This document shows positions 1 through 9,404 of a stretch of 64,000 bases of DNA, one piece after another. Position numbers and translations under genes: made by a program. Under the pieces are notes generated by a model that worked only from the letters and a program-made list of their open reading frames with translations, made no database searches and was not told where the DNA came from. The DNA is from Rhodococcus sp. W8901 (GTDB lineage: Bacteria; Actinomycetota; Actinomycetes; Mycobacteriales; Mycobacteriaceae). Each line of letters opens with the position of its first letter. The first letter of the stretch is position 1. Where the stretch lies: the NCBI RefSeq assembly GCF_013348805.1, contig NZ_CP054690.1, positions 620,001 to 684,000 on the forward strand, written 5' to 3'.

Positions 1-975
1 GCCGGGCACGGCGCGCTGTTCACGGCCGGGCCGCCGTTGGTGGCGGCGTCCACCGGCGAGCAGATCGACAAACAAGCACTCGGCGGGCCGCAGGTCGCGA
101 TCGACGCCTCCGGTGTCGCCCACAATCTCGCCGACTCCGACGAGGCCGCGCTCGCTCTCGCCGGCCGGTACCTGTCGTACTTTCCGAGCAGCGCGTGGCA
201 GCGGCCGCCGTGGGTGGGTCCCGAGGGCGGCAACCACGACGTGGGGGAGCGTGCACTACCGGAACTGCTGGACCTGGTCCCGGTGAACCAGAAGCGCCCC
301 TACGACATGCGTGCCGTCATCGACCGACTGGCCGACGCCGGCACGGTCACCGAGATCCAGCCCACCTACGGGAAATCGATCATCACGGCGCTCGCGCGCA
401 TCGGCGGGCACTCGGTCGCGGTCGTCGCGAATCAGCCGAGTGTGATGGCGGGTTCGGTGACGGTCGAGGCCGCCGACAAGGCCGCGGGCTTCCTGCAGTT
501 GGTGGGGGCGTTCCACCTGCCGGTGGTGTTCCTCGCGGACAATCCGGGGGTGATGGCGGGCAGTGCGTCCGAGAAGGCGGGCATCCTCAAGGCCAGCGCC
601 CGGATGTTCGCCGCGCAGCACCGGTTGCGGACCCCCAAGTTCCACCTCACCGTCCGCAAGGCGTTCGGGTTCGGCAGTTCGGTGATGGGGATGAATCCGT
701 ACGACGACCAGTCCATGACGCTCGCGTTTCCCGCCGTCACCCTCGGCGGCATCCCCGCCGACGTCGGGGGCCGGACGGCGAAGGAGGACGACGAGACCCG
801 GCGCGCGCTCGTCGAGAACGAGGCCTCCGGGCCGTGGGCGCTGGCGCAGACGCTGTTCTACGACGACGTCATCGACCCGCGCGAACTCCGCAACATCCTG
901 ATCCGCGGCCTGCGGACATCCACCCGCGACGGAGGCGGGATCGAACCCGTCGCGCACCACGGCTACCTGCGCTAG
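1..975 (+). CDS. Acyl-CoA carboxylase carboxyltransferase subunit, 5' truncated by window edge
   Basis: The reading frame is open from the first base, so the start lies outside the window and about 324 C-terminal residues are visible. This family (PccB/AccD type, usually about 510-540 aa) transfers the carboxyl group from biotin to an acyl-CoA such as propionyl- or acetyl-CoA. The visible part carries the crotonase-fold carboxyltransferase C domain, including DNPGVMAGSASEKAGILK and the glycine-rich GSSVMGMNPYDD stretch that lines the acyl-CoA pocket. The C-terminus ends with the basic, Gly-rich tail normal for the family. Substrate cannot be fixed from this part. It is convergent with the next gene. 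Confidence 0.85.
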   Translation, partial: AGHGALFTAGPPLVAASTGEQIDKQALGGPQVAIDASGVAHNLADSDEAALALAGRYLSYFPSSAWQRPPWVGPEGGNHDVGERALPELLDLVPVNQKRPYDMRAVIDRLADAGTVTEIQPTYGKSIITALARIGGHSVAVVANQPSVMAGSVTVEAADKAAGFLQLVGAFHLPVVFLADNPGVMAGSASEKAGILKASARMFAAQHRLRTPKFHLTVRKAFGFGSSVMGMNPYDDQSMTLAFPAVTLGGIPADVGGRTAKEDDETRRALVENEASGPWALAQTLFYDDVIDPRELRNILIRGLRTSTRDGGGIEPVAHHGYLR

Positions 976-979
976 CGGC

Positions 980-1249
980 TCACGGGTGCGTCGGTGCCGT
1001 CGTACGTGCGGTAGCGGCCACGCCGGACAGCAGCGCCGCGACAGCTGCGTACCCGGCGAGCGTGGTGACCTGCGAATCGCCGAAGACGGTGGCGGGGGTG
1101 ATCACCGGGATGTCGAGCAGGCCGCGGACGAGCAGGAGCCCCACCACTGCGGCGAGGGCCGCGACGATCGCGGTGGCGGCCCCGCCGGCCCACAGACGCT
1201 TCGCATCGAGAGTGGGTGCCGGCGGAGGGCCGGGCGGGTATGCGGTCAT
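980..1249 (-). CDS. Small membrane protein (DUF6069-like)
   Basis: An 89-residue protein beginning MTAYPPGPPP, with a short proline-rich cytoplasmic head and about three hydrophobic segments (residues about 20-40, 50-65 and 68-85). The ATG at 1249 is chosen over the longer upstream frame because GGAAGGAA stands at the right distance before it and the upstream extension is low-complexity Arg/Pro. The layout resembles the DUF6069 family of actinobacterial membrane proteins of unknown role. The assignment is from layout only. Nothing recognisable as a gene lies in 1250-1488. Confidence 0.6.
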   Translation of the reverse strand: MTAYPPGPPPAPTLDAKRLWAGGAATAIVAALAAVVGLLLVRGLLDIPVITPATVFGDSQVTTLAGYAAVAALLSGVAATARTTAPTHP

Positions 1250-1488
1250 CGAGTGTTCCTTCCGGTCGCCGGTCGGGGAACCGTCCTGTGGACAACGTAG
1301 GTCGGCGACCATCCCGACGCCGTCACCCGCGGCGGGTGAAACATCGGGCGCCGGGTGTCTGTGCCGCTCCCGATGTGGACGTGTCACGGTTCGCTGGAAG
1401 CGATAGTGGTTCCACGTTCGCGGACCGCATTGCCGACATCGACGCGCAGATCGTGCTCCTGTGGTCCGCCACGTCGGCGAGCACCGGT

Positions 1489-1527
1489 CACCGGCGCCGG
1501 CACCCCCGACGGGTGCCGACGCCGGTG
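1489..1527. terminator. Intrinsic terminator hairpin
   Basis: A 17-bp stem with one mismatch closes on a 5-nt loop (arms 1489-1505 and 1511-1527). It lies just past the stop of the minus-strand secreted-protein gene that ends at 1544, so it probably ends that transcript. There is no U-tract, as is common in high-GC actinobacteria. Confidence 0.6.
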
Positions 1528-1543
1528 CACGACGGGCGGGCGG

Positions 1544-2089
1544 TCAGGCCGCCGGCATGGCCGACCCGCTGAGAAGGCCCTGGACGAATTCGGCGATGCC
1601 GTCGAGCATTCCGTCCTCGAGACTGCCGAGATCGACGCTGCCGAGCAGTCCGCCGTCCGGGACGGACACGATCTGCGGCCGGCTCACCGCCGGTTCCTCA
1701 CTGTTCGGCGAAACACATTCGCCCACAACGGCGTAGAGGCCGTCAGTTAGCTCCGCGCTGAAGGTGTCCTCGTCGCCGGGGCCGACGCGCTGGGCGATGT
1801 CGGTGCGCCACGACAGGAAACCCGGGTCGTCGATCTTGCCGGGATCTGCCTCGAGTTCGGCCAGTTTGGATGACTCGAGGGCGAAGGCGCCGCACGTGCT
1901 GGTGGGCTCGCTGTTGGTGTTCTTCAGCGTGACGTTCAGTGTGTTCGCTTCCACGTTCGTCGTGACCGTCGGGCCGGTGAGCTCGACCGGTTCGGCGGAT
2001 GCGAGGGCGGGTACCGCAAGCGCCGAGGCGGCGACGATCGCGGCGCCGCCGACCGTGCGGGAGAACACTTTCCGGTTACGCAACTGCAT
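1544..2089 (-). CDS. Secreted protein of unknown function
   Basis: This 181-residue protein begins MQLRNRKVFSRTVGG and has a classic Sec signal peptide: a basic head, a hydrophobic core around residues 14-28 and an ALASAEP cleavage region near residue 31. The mature part is acidic, with an immunoglobulin-like-looking stretch (VTTNVEANTLNVTLKN) and two cysteines that could form a disulphide. The ATG at 2089 follows GGAAGGGG. I do not recognise a family; similar small secreted proteins are common in rhodococci. It is followed by its own terminator. Confidence 0.65.
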   Translation of the reverse strand: MQLRNRKVFSRTVGGAAIVAASALAVPALASAEPVELTGPTVTTNVEANTLNVTLKNTNSEPTSTCGAFALESSKLAELEADPGKIDDPGFLSWRTDIAQRVGPGDEDTFSAELTDGLYAVVGECVSPNSEEPAVSRPQIVSVPDGGLLGSVDLGSLEDGMLDGIAEFVQGLLSGSAMPAA

Positions 2090-2364
2090 GTAGAACCCCT
2101 TCCGAAGGTGGGACGCTGGGCATGATCGGGGTGTCGGGATCGCGGCGGGATCTCCGTGTCGGGATCTCGAAACCAAGATCACCACTCCACCATCGGGGCT
2201 CGGCGCCGGGGCTGCAACAGGAGGGTCGGGCAAATGCGACATCGGCGACGTCCGTGCCGGTGTCGCAGTGATGTGACGGTTTCCCGATTCGCCGATGAGC
2301 AGCGTCGATCCGGGATGTCCCGCAATAGATAACGATACGATAACGGTATCGCTCCCGGTGTGGA

Positions 2365-2706
2365 TCAGGCGTTGCGACTCTTGGTGTTTCGAGAGTTCGT
2401 CGCGAATTCCTCGCGGAGTCGGGCGAGCGCGCGATGCTGCGCGACCCGAACGGCGCCCGGTGTCATGCCGAGTGCGTCCGCGGTGTCGGTGGCCGTACGG
2501 CCGTCGATGATCCTCAGGTGCAGAATCGTCCGCTGCTGTGCGCTCAACGACGGGTAGCGCATCCCCTGCATCCGCGACCGGCAGAAACTCAGCACCATCG
2601 GGCGGATGCGCACCAGGACGGCGGACATCGCCGCGCGGTCTCCGAGAGCGGCGGCGACCGCGACGTCGTTCAGGTCGGTGGGGGGCGAGGCGTACCGGGT
2701 ACTCAC
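2365..2706 (-). pseudogene. SigD-like sigma factor with internal in-frame deletion
   Basis: The 113-residue frame starts like a mycobacterial SigD-type group-4 sigma factor: DLN near residue 11, then region 2.1 as AMSAVLVRIRPMVLSFC. It ends with a complete region 4 helix-turn-helix (TATDTADALGMTPGAVRVAQ, then HRALARLREE). The segment between them, normally about 80 residues holding regions 2.2-2.4 and the linker, is absent; residue 48 runs directly into region 4. Regions 2.3/2.4 melt and read the -10 element, so this protein should not work as a sigma factor. It could be a decayed gene or a DNA-binding remnant. The join is in frame with no stop. Confidence 0.65.
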
Positions 2707-2715
2707 CCTGCACAG

Positions 2716-3639
2716 CTAACTGGTGCCGACTGGGGTCTTGCTCTCGACAACCGGTGAACTTCCTGGGAGTTCTTCCGCGGGTCCCCGCAGGAACCGTCCG
2801 ATCGGTCCCTCGTCCAGCGCGAGTGCCTTGGTGACCACGGTCGCACCGACGATGATGCCGCACGCGACGAACATCCAGCCGATCGCCGTGAACACCAGCC
2901 CCAGGTCGCCGAACTTGGTCTCCGCCGACGCGACGATCCGCGGAAGAGCGACGTTACCGACGAGCCGCAGCGCCGTGAGGCCCACCGCGGTGATCGCCCC
3001 GGTCGACCACAGCACCCGGGCCGACAGGCGACGCTCGGTGAGCAGGTGCGGCACCAGGGTCCACAATCCCATCCAGACCGCGAACTGTGCCGCCAGTGCG
3101 AGCGGACCGCCGACGTACGCGAGGTCCCGCAATATCCGGGTCCCGCCGACCAGTGCGGCGGACGCCGCCACCGACGGCAGCACGGCCACCCACCGCCACC
3201 AACTCGCGAGGCGGAGTGTCGGGACGTGCCACACCCGCCCGTACAACCGGCCCAGCACGCGGGCGAAGGACGTGCCGCTGAGTATCACCATGAGCAGCCC
3301 GACGATCCCGAACGCGGCGAACGACGGATCATCGATGGAGAGGCTGTCCGGGGAGAAGTCGACGGCGTCCATATCGACACCGAACTGGTCGAAGAATCCC
3401 TTGGTGAAGTTGTCGTGGCTGCCGATCGTCGATGCCGCGATGACGACCGGCAGTACCGACGTGAACGACTGTGCCGCGAGGGTCATCGAGCGGTCGACCA
3501 ACTCGATGTCGACGAGCCCCGACAAGACGCGTTGCACCGTACGGCCGGGCGCGGTGCCGCGCAGCCAGCCCTGCGCCGTTTGCGAGCGGGCCGCGAGGGC
3601 TTCCTTGGCCAGCGCCACATTGAACTTCGACGACTTCAC
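2716..3639 (-). CDS. YihY/BrkB-like multi-pass inner-membrane protein
   Basis: A 307-residue membrane protein with about six hydrophobic segments, spread from residue 50 to 285, and a short charged tail. Layout and segments such as SMTLAAQSFTSVLPVV fit the YihY/UPF0761 (formerly BrkB) family, whose function is not settled. The GTG at 3639 is preferred over the upstream ATG because the upstream extension is Arg/Cys-rich and unlike coding sequence. It lies 9 nt upstream of the sigma-factor remnant on the same strand. Nothing else was found in 3640-3896. Confidence 0.7.
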   Translation of the reverse strand: MKSSKFNVALAKEALAARSQTAQGWLRGTAPGRTVQRVLSGLVDIELVDRSMTLAAQSFTSVLPVVIAASTIGSHDNFTKGFFDQFGVDMDAVDFSPDSLSIDDPSFAAFGIVGLLMVILSGTSFARVLGRLYGRVWHVPTLRLASWWRWVAVLPSVAASAALVGGTRILRDLAYVGGPLALAAQFAVWMGLWTLVPHLLTERRLSARVLWSTGAITAVGLTALRLVGNVALPRIVASAETKFGDLGLVFTAIGWMFVACGIIVGATVVTKALALDEGPIGRFLRGPAEELPGSSPVVESKTPVGTS

Positions 3640-3896
3640 AGCACCCCGCTCATGCCCGATGAGAAGCCGGCCGTGCCGGTCTCGATGATTCCGACAGCGT
3701 AGGCGACGTGCGCAGCCGAATCGGGTTGCCGAATCGACGAAACACGGCGGGTCCGCGCGATTCGTCCGGCTCGTCCGCAACCGTCGTCGGAATCGGGACG
3801 GATCCGGGGAAACCGGCGGGGCCCCAGGAGTCGCCGGCGTACCGTCGGGGCGACGCGATCGAACGGGCTCCGGCGGGCAACCACAGGGAGTGTGAC

Positions 3897-5756
3897 ATGA
3901 GCGGACGGATCTCGCGGCGAGCCTTCAACCGCGGCCTCGCGTGGACGGCCGGCGCCGTGGGTGTAGGGGCGATCACCGCAGGAGTGCCGGGGGTGCGGGC
4001 GCAGGATCTGGGCGATCTCGGCAATATCGACCCGTCCCGCCCGCAGTTGTTCGCGTCGCCGCGTATCGAGCCCTTCGTCGACGAACTGCCCCGCATTCCG
4101 GTGCTGTCCGGCTCGCAGCTGGAGCTGCGCGCCACGAGCACGACACATCGGTTCCACCGTGACCTCGATCCCTCTCCGGCGCTCGCGTACGGCGGCATGG
4201 ACTATCTCGGTCCCACCATCGAGGCGCACAGCAACGACCCGCTGACGGTGTCCTACCGCAACGAGATCGGGGTCCATCCCCTCGCCGCGGACTTCGACAC
4301 CACACTGCACGGCGTGACCGAGCAGGATCGGACGTCGGTGCCCACGTCGATGCATCTGCACGGCGCCGTGACACCTCCCGAGCACGACGGGCACCCCGCG
4401 TTCCTGCAGCGGCCGGGACAGGGGCACGTCCATCACTACCCGAACGGCCACGAGGCCACCCAACTCTGGTACCACGATCACGCGATGGGGATCACCCGCC
4501 TCAACGTGTACGCCGGACTCGCCGGGATGTTCCTGTTGCGGGACGAATTCGACACGGGTGCAACCGGTAACGCGTGGGGGCTGCCGTCGGGGGAGTTCGA
4601 GATTCCGCTGGTCCTGCAGGAGAAGATCTTCACCGCGGACGGACGGCAGAGCATCCGGGCCACCCCGCTGGTGCCGCAGGGGCGGTGGGACGGCGGAACC
4701 CCGGGCGACGTGGGGGTGGTGAACGGCAAGATATGGCCGGAACTCGAGGTAGCGCGGGGCTTCTACCGCCTGCGCATCGTCAGCGCCGCGTCCTTCAGCG
4801 TGTGGAATCTGTTCTTCGGCAACCGGATGCGGTTCTGGATTCTCGGCATGGAGGGCGGGCTCCTGCCCGCGCCCGTAGCCTCCGACCGCGTGCGGCTCGC
4901 ACCCGGAGAGCGGGTCGATCTCCTCGTCGACTTCGGGGCACTGGAACCCGGTGCGACGGTGGAACTCTGCAACGACGAGCCCCCGCCGCTCGGGGCGTCC
5001 CAGCGCGGTGCCCGGGCGATGCCGCTATTCTGCCGGTTCCGGATGTCGGCGGGACGCGGCTTCTCCGGGCGGGTTCCGGAGACGCTGCGCGGAGGGTCGG
5101 GGCAGCCCGCGGATCTGGAACCGGTGCCGACGCCGCAGGTGCAGCGAACGGTCACTGTGATGCAGTTGATCGACCAGTCGACCGGCGGAACGATCATGTC
5201 GCTCAACAACCTGATGTTCGGCGACCCCGACATCGAGATGCCTCGGCAGGGCACCGTCGAACAGTGGAACATCGTCAACGTCGCGCCTGAGCCGCACCCG
5301 ATTCACCTCCACCTGGTGAACTTCCGCGTGCTGGGCCGGCAGAACATCGATGTCGCGGCGTACACCAGGCAGTACCCGCAGCCACCGATCGGTACCAAGT
5401 GGACGCCGCCCGCCGACGACTTCGTCACCTCCCCGCTCGCACCGCCGGAGCCGTGGGAGACCGGTTCGAAGGACACAGTCATCGCGGATCCGGGGACGAT
5501 CACCCGGATCGTCGCGGTGTTCCCGACCGCCGAGCGCCTCGGTTTCGACCCCGATGCGACCTTCGGGGTGGGAGAGATCTCCGCCCCGGTGGAGGCCTCA
5601 CCTCAGATGCCCGACCACCGGATGCCCGCCCCTGCGGGACACGATGCCGCGCCGGCGGCGGCGGGTCCGTTGCAGGGGTACGTGTGGCACTGCCACATGC
5701 TCGACCACGAGGACCACGACATGATGCTGGGATTCCGCACCGTCGCCGGGGGATGA
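3897..5756 (+). CDS. Tat-exported multicopper oxidase (CotA/phenoxazinone synthase-like)
   Basis: This 619-residue enzyme should oxidise phenolic or metal substrates by one-electron steps and reduce oxygen to water outside the membrane. The twin-arginine signal is at residues 5-9 (SRRAF), followed by a hydrophobic stretch ending in VRA. All four copper motifs are present in order: HLHG at 153-156, YHDHA at 192-196, HPIHLH at 467-472 and WHCHMLDHEDHDMM from 597, with the type-1 copper Cys at 599. The CotA/bilirubin-oxidase/phenoxazinone-synthase branch fits best because of the bulky inter-domain loops. ATG at 3897 follows CAGGGAG. The physiological substrate is unknown. A hairpin follows the stop. 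Confidence 0.88.
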   Translation: MSGRISRRAFNRGLAWTAGAVGVGAITAGVPGVRAQDLGDLGNIDPSRPQLFASPRIEPFVDELPRIPVLSGSQLELRATSTTHRFHRDLDPSPALAYGGMDYLGPTIEAHSNDPLTVSYRNEIGVHPLAADFDTTLHGVTEQDRTSVPTSMHLHGAVTPPEHDGHPAFLQRPGQGHVHHYPNGHEATQLWYHDHAMGITRLNVYAGLAGMFLLRDEFDTGATGNAWGLPSGEFEIPLVLQEKIFTADGRQSIRATPLVPQGRWDGGTPGDVGVVNGKIWPELEVARGFYRLRIVSAASFSVWNLFFGNRMRFWILGMEGGLLPAPVASDRVRLAPGERVDLLVDFGALEPGATVELCNDEPPPLGASQRGARAMPLFCRFRMSAGRGFSGRVPETLRGGSGQPADLEPVPTPQVQRTVTVMQLIDQSTGGTIMSLNNLMFGDPDIEMPRQGTVEQWNIVNVAPEPHPIHLHLVNFRVLGRQNIDVAAYTRQYPQPPIGTKWTPPADDFVTSPLAPPEPWETGSKDTVIADPGTITRIVAVFPTAERLGFDPDATFGVGEISAPVEASPQMPDHRMPAPAGHDAAPAAAGPLQGYVWHCHMLDHEDHDMMLGFRTVAGG

Positions 5757-5789
5757 GGAGTAGGCGAGGGCCGATTCGAGATTCTGGGG

Positions 5790-5815
5790 CCCCGCGGACC
5801 GGAGTGTCCGCGGGG
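5790..5815. terminator. Terminator after multicopper oxidase
   Basis: A perfect 10-bp GC-rich stem with a 6-nt loop (arms 5790-5799 and 5806-5815) lies 34 nt after the multicopper oxidase stop codon. Confidence 0.6.
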
Positions 5816-5913
5816 CAGTTCATCCGATGGGTGTGAGGCCGCCGAGGCGATTCTGTTCGTACGGTGCCTGAGAGGCCGATGTGGCTGGATCCCACCATCT
5901 CGAGGAGTTTCGC

Positions 5914-6402
5914 ATGGCAGGAACGCTGACCGTCTGGAAGTTCGCGTCTCCGTCCGGAGCGGACACCGCCGTCGCGACGTTGGAAGCCCTGCAGAAGCAG
6001 GAATTGATCACCGTTCACGATGCGGCAGTGGTGAGTTGGCCGGAGGGGAGGAGGAAGCCGAAGACTCACCAGCTCGCCGATCTCGCGGGCGCGGGCGCGC
6101 TCGGCGGCGCCTTCTGGGGGCTGCTGTTCGGCATTCTGTTCTTCATCCCACTGATCGGGGTGGCCGTCGGTGCCGCCGTCGGCGCACTGACAGGGGCGCT
6201 GACCGACGTCGGAATCGACGACGACTTCATCAAGCGGCTCAAGGAACAGATCACCCCCGGAACCTCGGCCCTGTTCGTGTTGACGTCCGACGCGACGGTC
6301 GATCGCGTGCACGACGAATTCCATGGTCAGCACGCCGAACTGATCTCCACGAACCTGTCCCATGAGCAGGAGGCGCACTTTCGCGAGGTGTTCGCGGACT
6401 GA
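5914..6402 (+). CDS. DUF1269 membrane protein
   Basis: A 162-residue protein beginning MAGTLTVWKF. The N-terminal half is a small alpha/beta domain. Residues 55-95 form a glycine-rich hairpin of two membrane segments with an FFIPLIG core, and the C-terminal half ends in an acidic helix. This is the layout of DUF1269 proteins, often next to stress or transport genes and without a proven function. ATG 5914 follows GAGGAG, so the GTG at 5881 is rejected. An AI-2E permease fragment starts right after the stop. Confidence 0.75.
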   Translation: MAGTLTVWKFASPSGADTAVATLEALQKQELITVHDAAVVSWPEGRRKPKTHQLADLAGAGALGGAFWGLLFGILFFIPLIGVAVGAAVGALTGALTDVGIDDDFIKRLKEQITPGTSALFVLTSDATVDRVHDEFHGQHAELISTNLSHEQEAHFREVFAD

Positions 6403-6773
6403 CTGCCCGACGGCGGGCCGGGTCTCATGGTGTGGGTGATCGCGGTCTACTGCGTGATCAATTTCGTCATCCAGTCGATCATCCAGCCGAAGTTCGTCGG
6501 CGACGCCGTCGGCATCAGCGGACGATGACCTTCCTGGCGCTGGTGTTCTGGGCCTGGGTGCTCGGCCCGCTGGGTGCGCTGCTTACAATTCCGATGACGC
6601 TTCTGGTCAAGGCGATGCTGCTGGACATAGACCCCGCCACCCGTTGGGTGAACGTCCTGATCGGCGAGAAGGCGGAGGACGTTGCGGTTCCGCCGGACCC
6701 CGACATTCCCTCTCCTGCAAAGGAAGTCGATGATCCGAGTCCTGAGCCGGAGTCGGTCGTGCCGGCGACGTGA
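6403..6773 (+). pseudogene. AI-2E family transporter remnant (5'-truncated, frameshifted)
   Basis: Starting at 6403 the translation LPDGGPGLMVWVIAVYCVIN and then FVIQSIIQPKFVGDAVGIS matches the C-terminal third of AI-2E/PerM-type permeases. The frame then hits TGA at 6526. Shifting by one base at about 6520 restores TMTFLALVFWAWVLGPLGAL and the normal C-terminal tail to 6773. A single missing base explains the break. The first two thirds of the gene, about 250 codons, are absent because the homology begins right after the DUF1269 stop. The product cannot be a working permease. Confidence 0.75.
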
Positions 6774-6896
6774 CATCTGTGTCCTCGTCGGTCGCCCGAG
6801 CCTCATCCCGAACGGGTGATGTGGACGGCCGGCGGAGGGCGCACCCTGATGGGGACACGGACTCAACGACATGCGGAGCGGACGAGGAGATGTGCG

Positions 6897-8435
6897 ATGC
6901 CGGACTCGAAGCCGAACATTCTGGTGATCTGGGGCGATGACATCGGCATCTCCAACCTCAGTTGCTACAGCGACGGACTGATGGGATACCGGACGCCGAA
7001 CATCGATCGTCTCGCCGACGAGGGCATGAAGTTCACCGACTCCTACGGTGAGCAGAGTTGCACCGCCGGCCGCGCCTCATTCATCACCGGCCAGAGCGTC
7101 TACCGGACGGGGATGAGCAAGGTCGGCATGCCGGGCGTCGAGATCGGTCTCTCGGCTGAGGACCCGACCATTGCGGAACTGATCAAACCGCTCGGGTATG
7201 CCACCGGTCAGTTCGGTAAGAACCACCTCGGTGACCTGAACAAGTACCTGCCGACCGTGCACGGTTTCGACGAGTTCTTCGGCAACCTCTATCACCTCAA
7301 TGCCGAGGAGGAGCCGGAACTCCCGGACTACCCCGACGCGGATCTGTATCCCCGCCTGTACAACCTGCAACGGCCGCGGGGCGTCCTGCGCTCCTGGGCC
7401 ACCGATGAGGACGATTCCACCGAGGATCCGCGCTTCGGCCGCGTCGGCAAGCAACGGATCGAAGACACCGGTCCGCTGACCAAGAAGCGGATGGAGACCA
7501 TCGACGACGAGATCGCCGATGCCTGCATCGACTTCATCCGGCGCAAGCACGACGAGGACACGCCCTTCTTCGTGTGGCTGAACTTCACCCACATGCACCT
7601 GCGGACGCATACCAAGCCGGAAAGCCTGGGGCAGTCCGGCATCTGGCAGTCGCCGTACCACGACACGATGATCGACCACGACAAGAATGTCGGCTCCGTG
7701 CTCGATGTCCTGGACGAGCTCGGTCTGGCCGAGGACACGATCGTCATCTACAGCACCGACAACGGCCCGCACGCCAACACGTGGCCGGACGGTGCGACCA
7801 CACCCTTCCGCAGTGAGAAGGACACCAACTGGGAAGGGGCATTCCGGGTTCCGCAGGTGATCCGGTGGCCAGGGAGGATCGAAGCGGGGGCGGTCTCCAA
7901 CGACATCGTCCAGCATCACGACTGGCTCCCCACGTTCCTCGCGGCGGCCGGTGACACGGACATCGTCGACAAGCTGAAGTCCGGGCACGCCCCCGGCGAC
8001 AAGACCTACAAGGTCCATATCGACGGCTACAACCTGCTGCCCTACCTCACCGGGGAGGTGGAGCGGAGCCCGCGCCGGGGCATGGTCTACTTCTCGGACG
8101 ACTGCGACGTGCTGGGTGTGCGGTTCGAGAACTGGAAGATCGTCTTCATGGAGCAGCGGGTACAGGGCACACTGGGGATCTGGGCGGAGCCGTTCACGGA
8201 ACTGCGGGTACCGAAGCTGTTCAACCTCCGCACCGATCCGTTCGAGCGGGCCGACTCGACGTCGAACACGTACTGGGACTGGTTCCTCGACCACGATTAC
8301 ATCGCCCTCTACGGCACCGCGATCGCTACCGCCTTCCTCGACACGTTCAAGGAGTTTCCGCCGCGGCAGGAGCCAGCCACCTTCACGATCGATCATGCGG
8401 TGAAGAAGCTGCACGCCTTTCTGTCGCGGGACTGA
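6897..8435 (+). CDS. Arylsulfatase (formylglycine-dependent sulfatase)
   Basis: A 512-residue type I sulfatase that hydrolyses sulfate esters. The metal-binding WGDDIG stands at residues 12-17, and the signature SCTAGRASFITGQ places the Cys to be converted to formylglycine at residue 55. STDNGPH later supplies further metal ligands. There is no signal peptide, so it is probably cytoplasmic. ATG 6897 follows GAGGAG, and the longer upstream frame is rejected for lack of family residues. The HAD phosphatase starts 5 nt downstream and the enzyme that makes formylglycine follows, so the three form an operon. The natural substrate is unknown. Confidence 0.88.
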   Translation: MPDSKPNILVIWGDDIGISNLSCYSDGLMGYRTPNIDRLADEGMKFTDSYGEQSCTAGRASFITGQSVYRTGMSKVGMPGVEIGLSAEDPTIAELIKPLGYATGQFGKNHLGDLNKYLPTVHGFDEFFGNLYHLNAEEEPELPDYPDADLYPRLYNLQRPRGVLRSWATDEDDSTEDPRFGRVGKQRIEDTGPLTKKRMETIDDEIADACIDFIRRKHDEDTPFFVWLNFTHMHLRTHTKPESLGQSGIWQSPYHDTMIDHDKNVGSVLDVLDELGLAEDTIVIYSTDNGPHANTWPDGATTPFRSEKDTNWEGAFRVPQVIRWPGRIEAGAVSNDIVQHHDWLPTFLAAAGDTDIVDKLKSGHAPGDKTYKVHIDGYNLLPYLTGEVERSPRRGMVYFSDDCDVLGVRFENWKIVFMEQRVQGTLGIWAEPFTELRVPKLFNLRTDPFERADSTSNTYWDWFLDHDYIALYGTAIATAFLDTFKEFPPRQEPATFTIDHAVKKLHAFLSRD

Positions 8436-8440
8436 CCGGC

Positions 8441-9382
8441 ATGGTGAATGCACTCGAGTCGTGGGCCGACGGGGGAACAAGATCCGCCATAGTCGATTTC
8501 GTGGATCGGGTCACGGCGGCCGGCGGACCGGACTTCGTCGAACCCGAGGACCGGGTGGCGGTCTTCGACAACGACGGCACACTCTGGTGCGAGAAGCCGA
8601 TGCCCATCCAACTCGACTTCACCGTGCGGCGCTTCGCCGAGATGGCTACGGGCGAACCCGATCTGCGCCAGAAACAGCCGTGGAAGGCGGCCTACGAGAA
8701 TGACCTTCAGTGGCTCGGCACGGCGATGGTCAAGCATTATCAGGGCGACGACGGCGATCTGAAGCTGCTGATGGGCGCGGTCACCGCCGCGTTCGACTCG
8801 GTCACCGTCGAGAATTACGACGCGCGGGTCCGGGCCTTCTTCGCCGGGGCGGATCACCCGACGCTCGGCCGCCCCTATTACGGGTGCGGATACACGCCGA
8901 TGGTCGAGTTGTTGCGTTACCTCGAGGAGAACGGCTTCACGACCTACATCGCGTCCGGTGGTGACCGCGACTTCATGCGCCCGGTCGCCGGAAGGCTCTA
9001 CGGGCTGCCGCCGGAACGCATCATCGGCAGCGCGCTCGGTCTGTCGTACCGCGAGGGCGAGGACACCACCGATCTGCTCTACAAGGCCGCGATGGATTTC
9101 TTCGACGACGGACCGGAGAAGCCCGTCCGGATCTGGAGCAGGATCGGGCGGCGGCCGATCCTGTCGGTCGGCAACTCCAACGGCGACCTTCCGATGCTGG
9201 CGTTCTCCGGGCAACCCGACCGCCCGTCCCTGCGGATGGTGATCCTGCACGACGATGCCGAACGCGAGTTCGACTACGTCGCCGGTGCCGAACAGGCCCT
9301 CGATCAAGCGCGAGAGAAGGACTGGACCGTGGTAAGCATGAAGAACGACTGGACGAACGTCTTCTCGACGGCCGTCACCTGA
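8441..9382 (+). CDS. HAD-superfamily phosphatase in sulfatase operon
   Basis: A 313-residue haloacid-dehalogenase-type hydrolase. Motif I FDNDGTLWCEK near residue 43 holds the nucleophile and acid/base aspartates. Motif II is ASGGDRDF near 174, and motif IV is GNSNGDLPML near 245. A helical cap fills residues 55-150, as in phosphoserine-phosphatase-like HADs. It starts 5 nt after the sulfatase and ends 22 nt before the FGE gene. The context suggests it removes phosphate from a related organic ester or helps release the product, but that is inference. Confidence 0.78.
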   Translation: MVNALESWADGGTRSAIVDFVDRVTAAGGPDFVEPEDRVAVFDNDGTLWCEKPMPIQLDFTVRRFAEMATGEPDLRQKQPWKAAYENDLQWLGTAMVKHYQGDDGDLKLLMGAVTAAFDSVTVENYDARVRAFFAGADHPTLGRPYYGCGYTPMVELLRYLEENGFTTYIASGGDRDFMRPVAGRLYGLPPERIIGSALGLSYREGEDTTDLLYKAAMDFFDDGPEKPVRIWSRIGRRPILSVGNSNGDLPMLAFSGQPDRPSLRMVILHDDAEREFDYVAGAEQALDQAREKDWTVVSMKNDWTNVFSTAVT

Positions 9383-9404
9383 CCCCGAAGAGGAGCGAGG
9401 CCCA

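Noticed and set aside
195-1406. Long plus-strand frame (403 codons) across the carboxylase end and next genes
   Set aside because: Arg/Gly/Pro-rich translation with no family, overlapping two supported genes; a GC-rich shadow frame.
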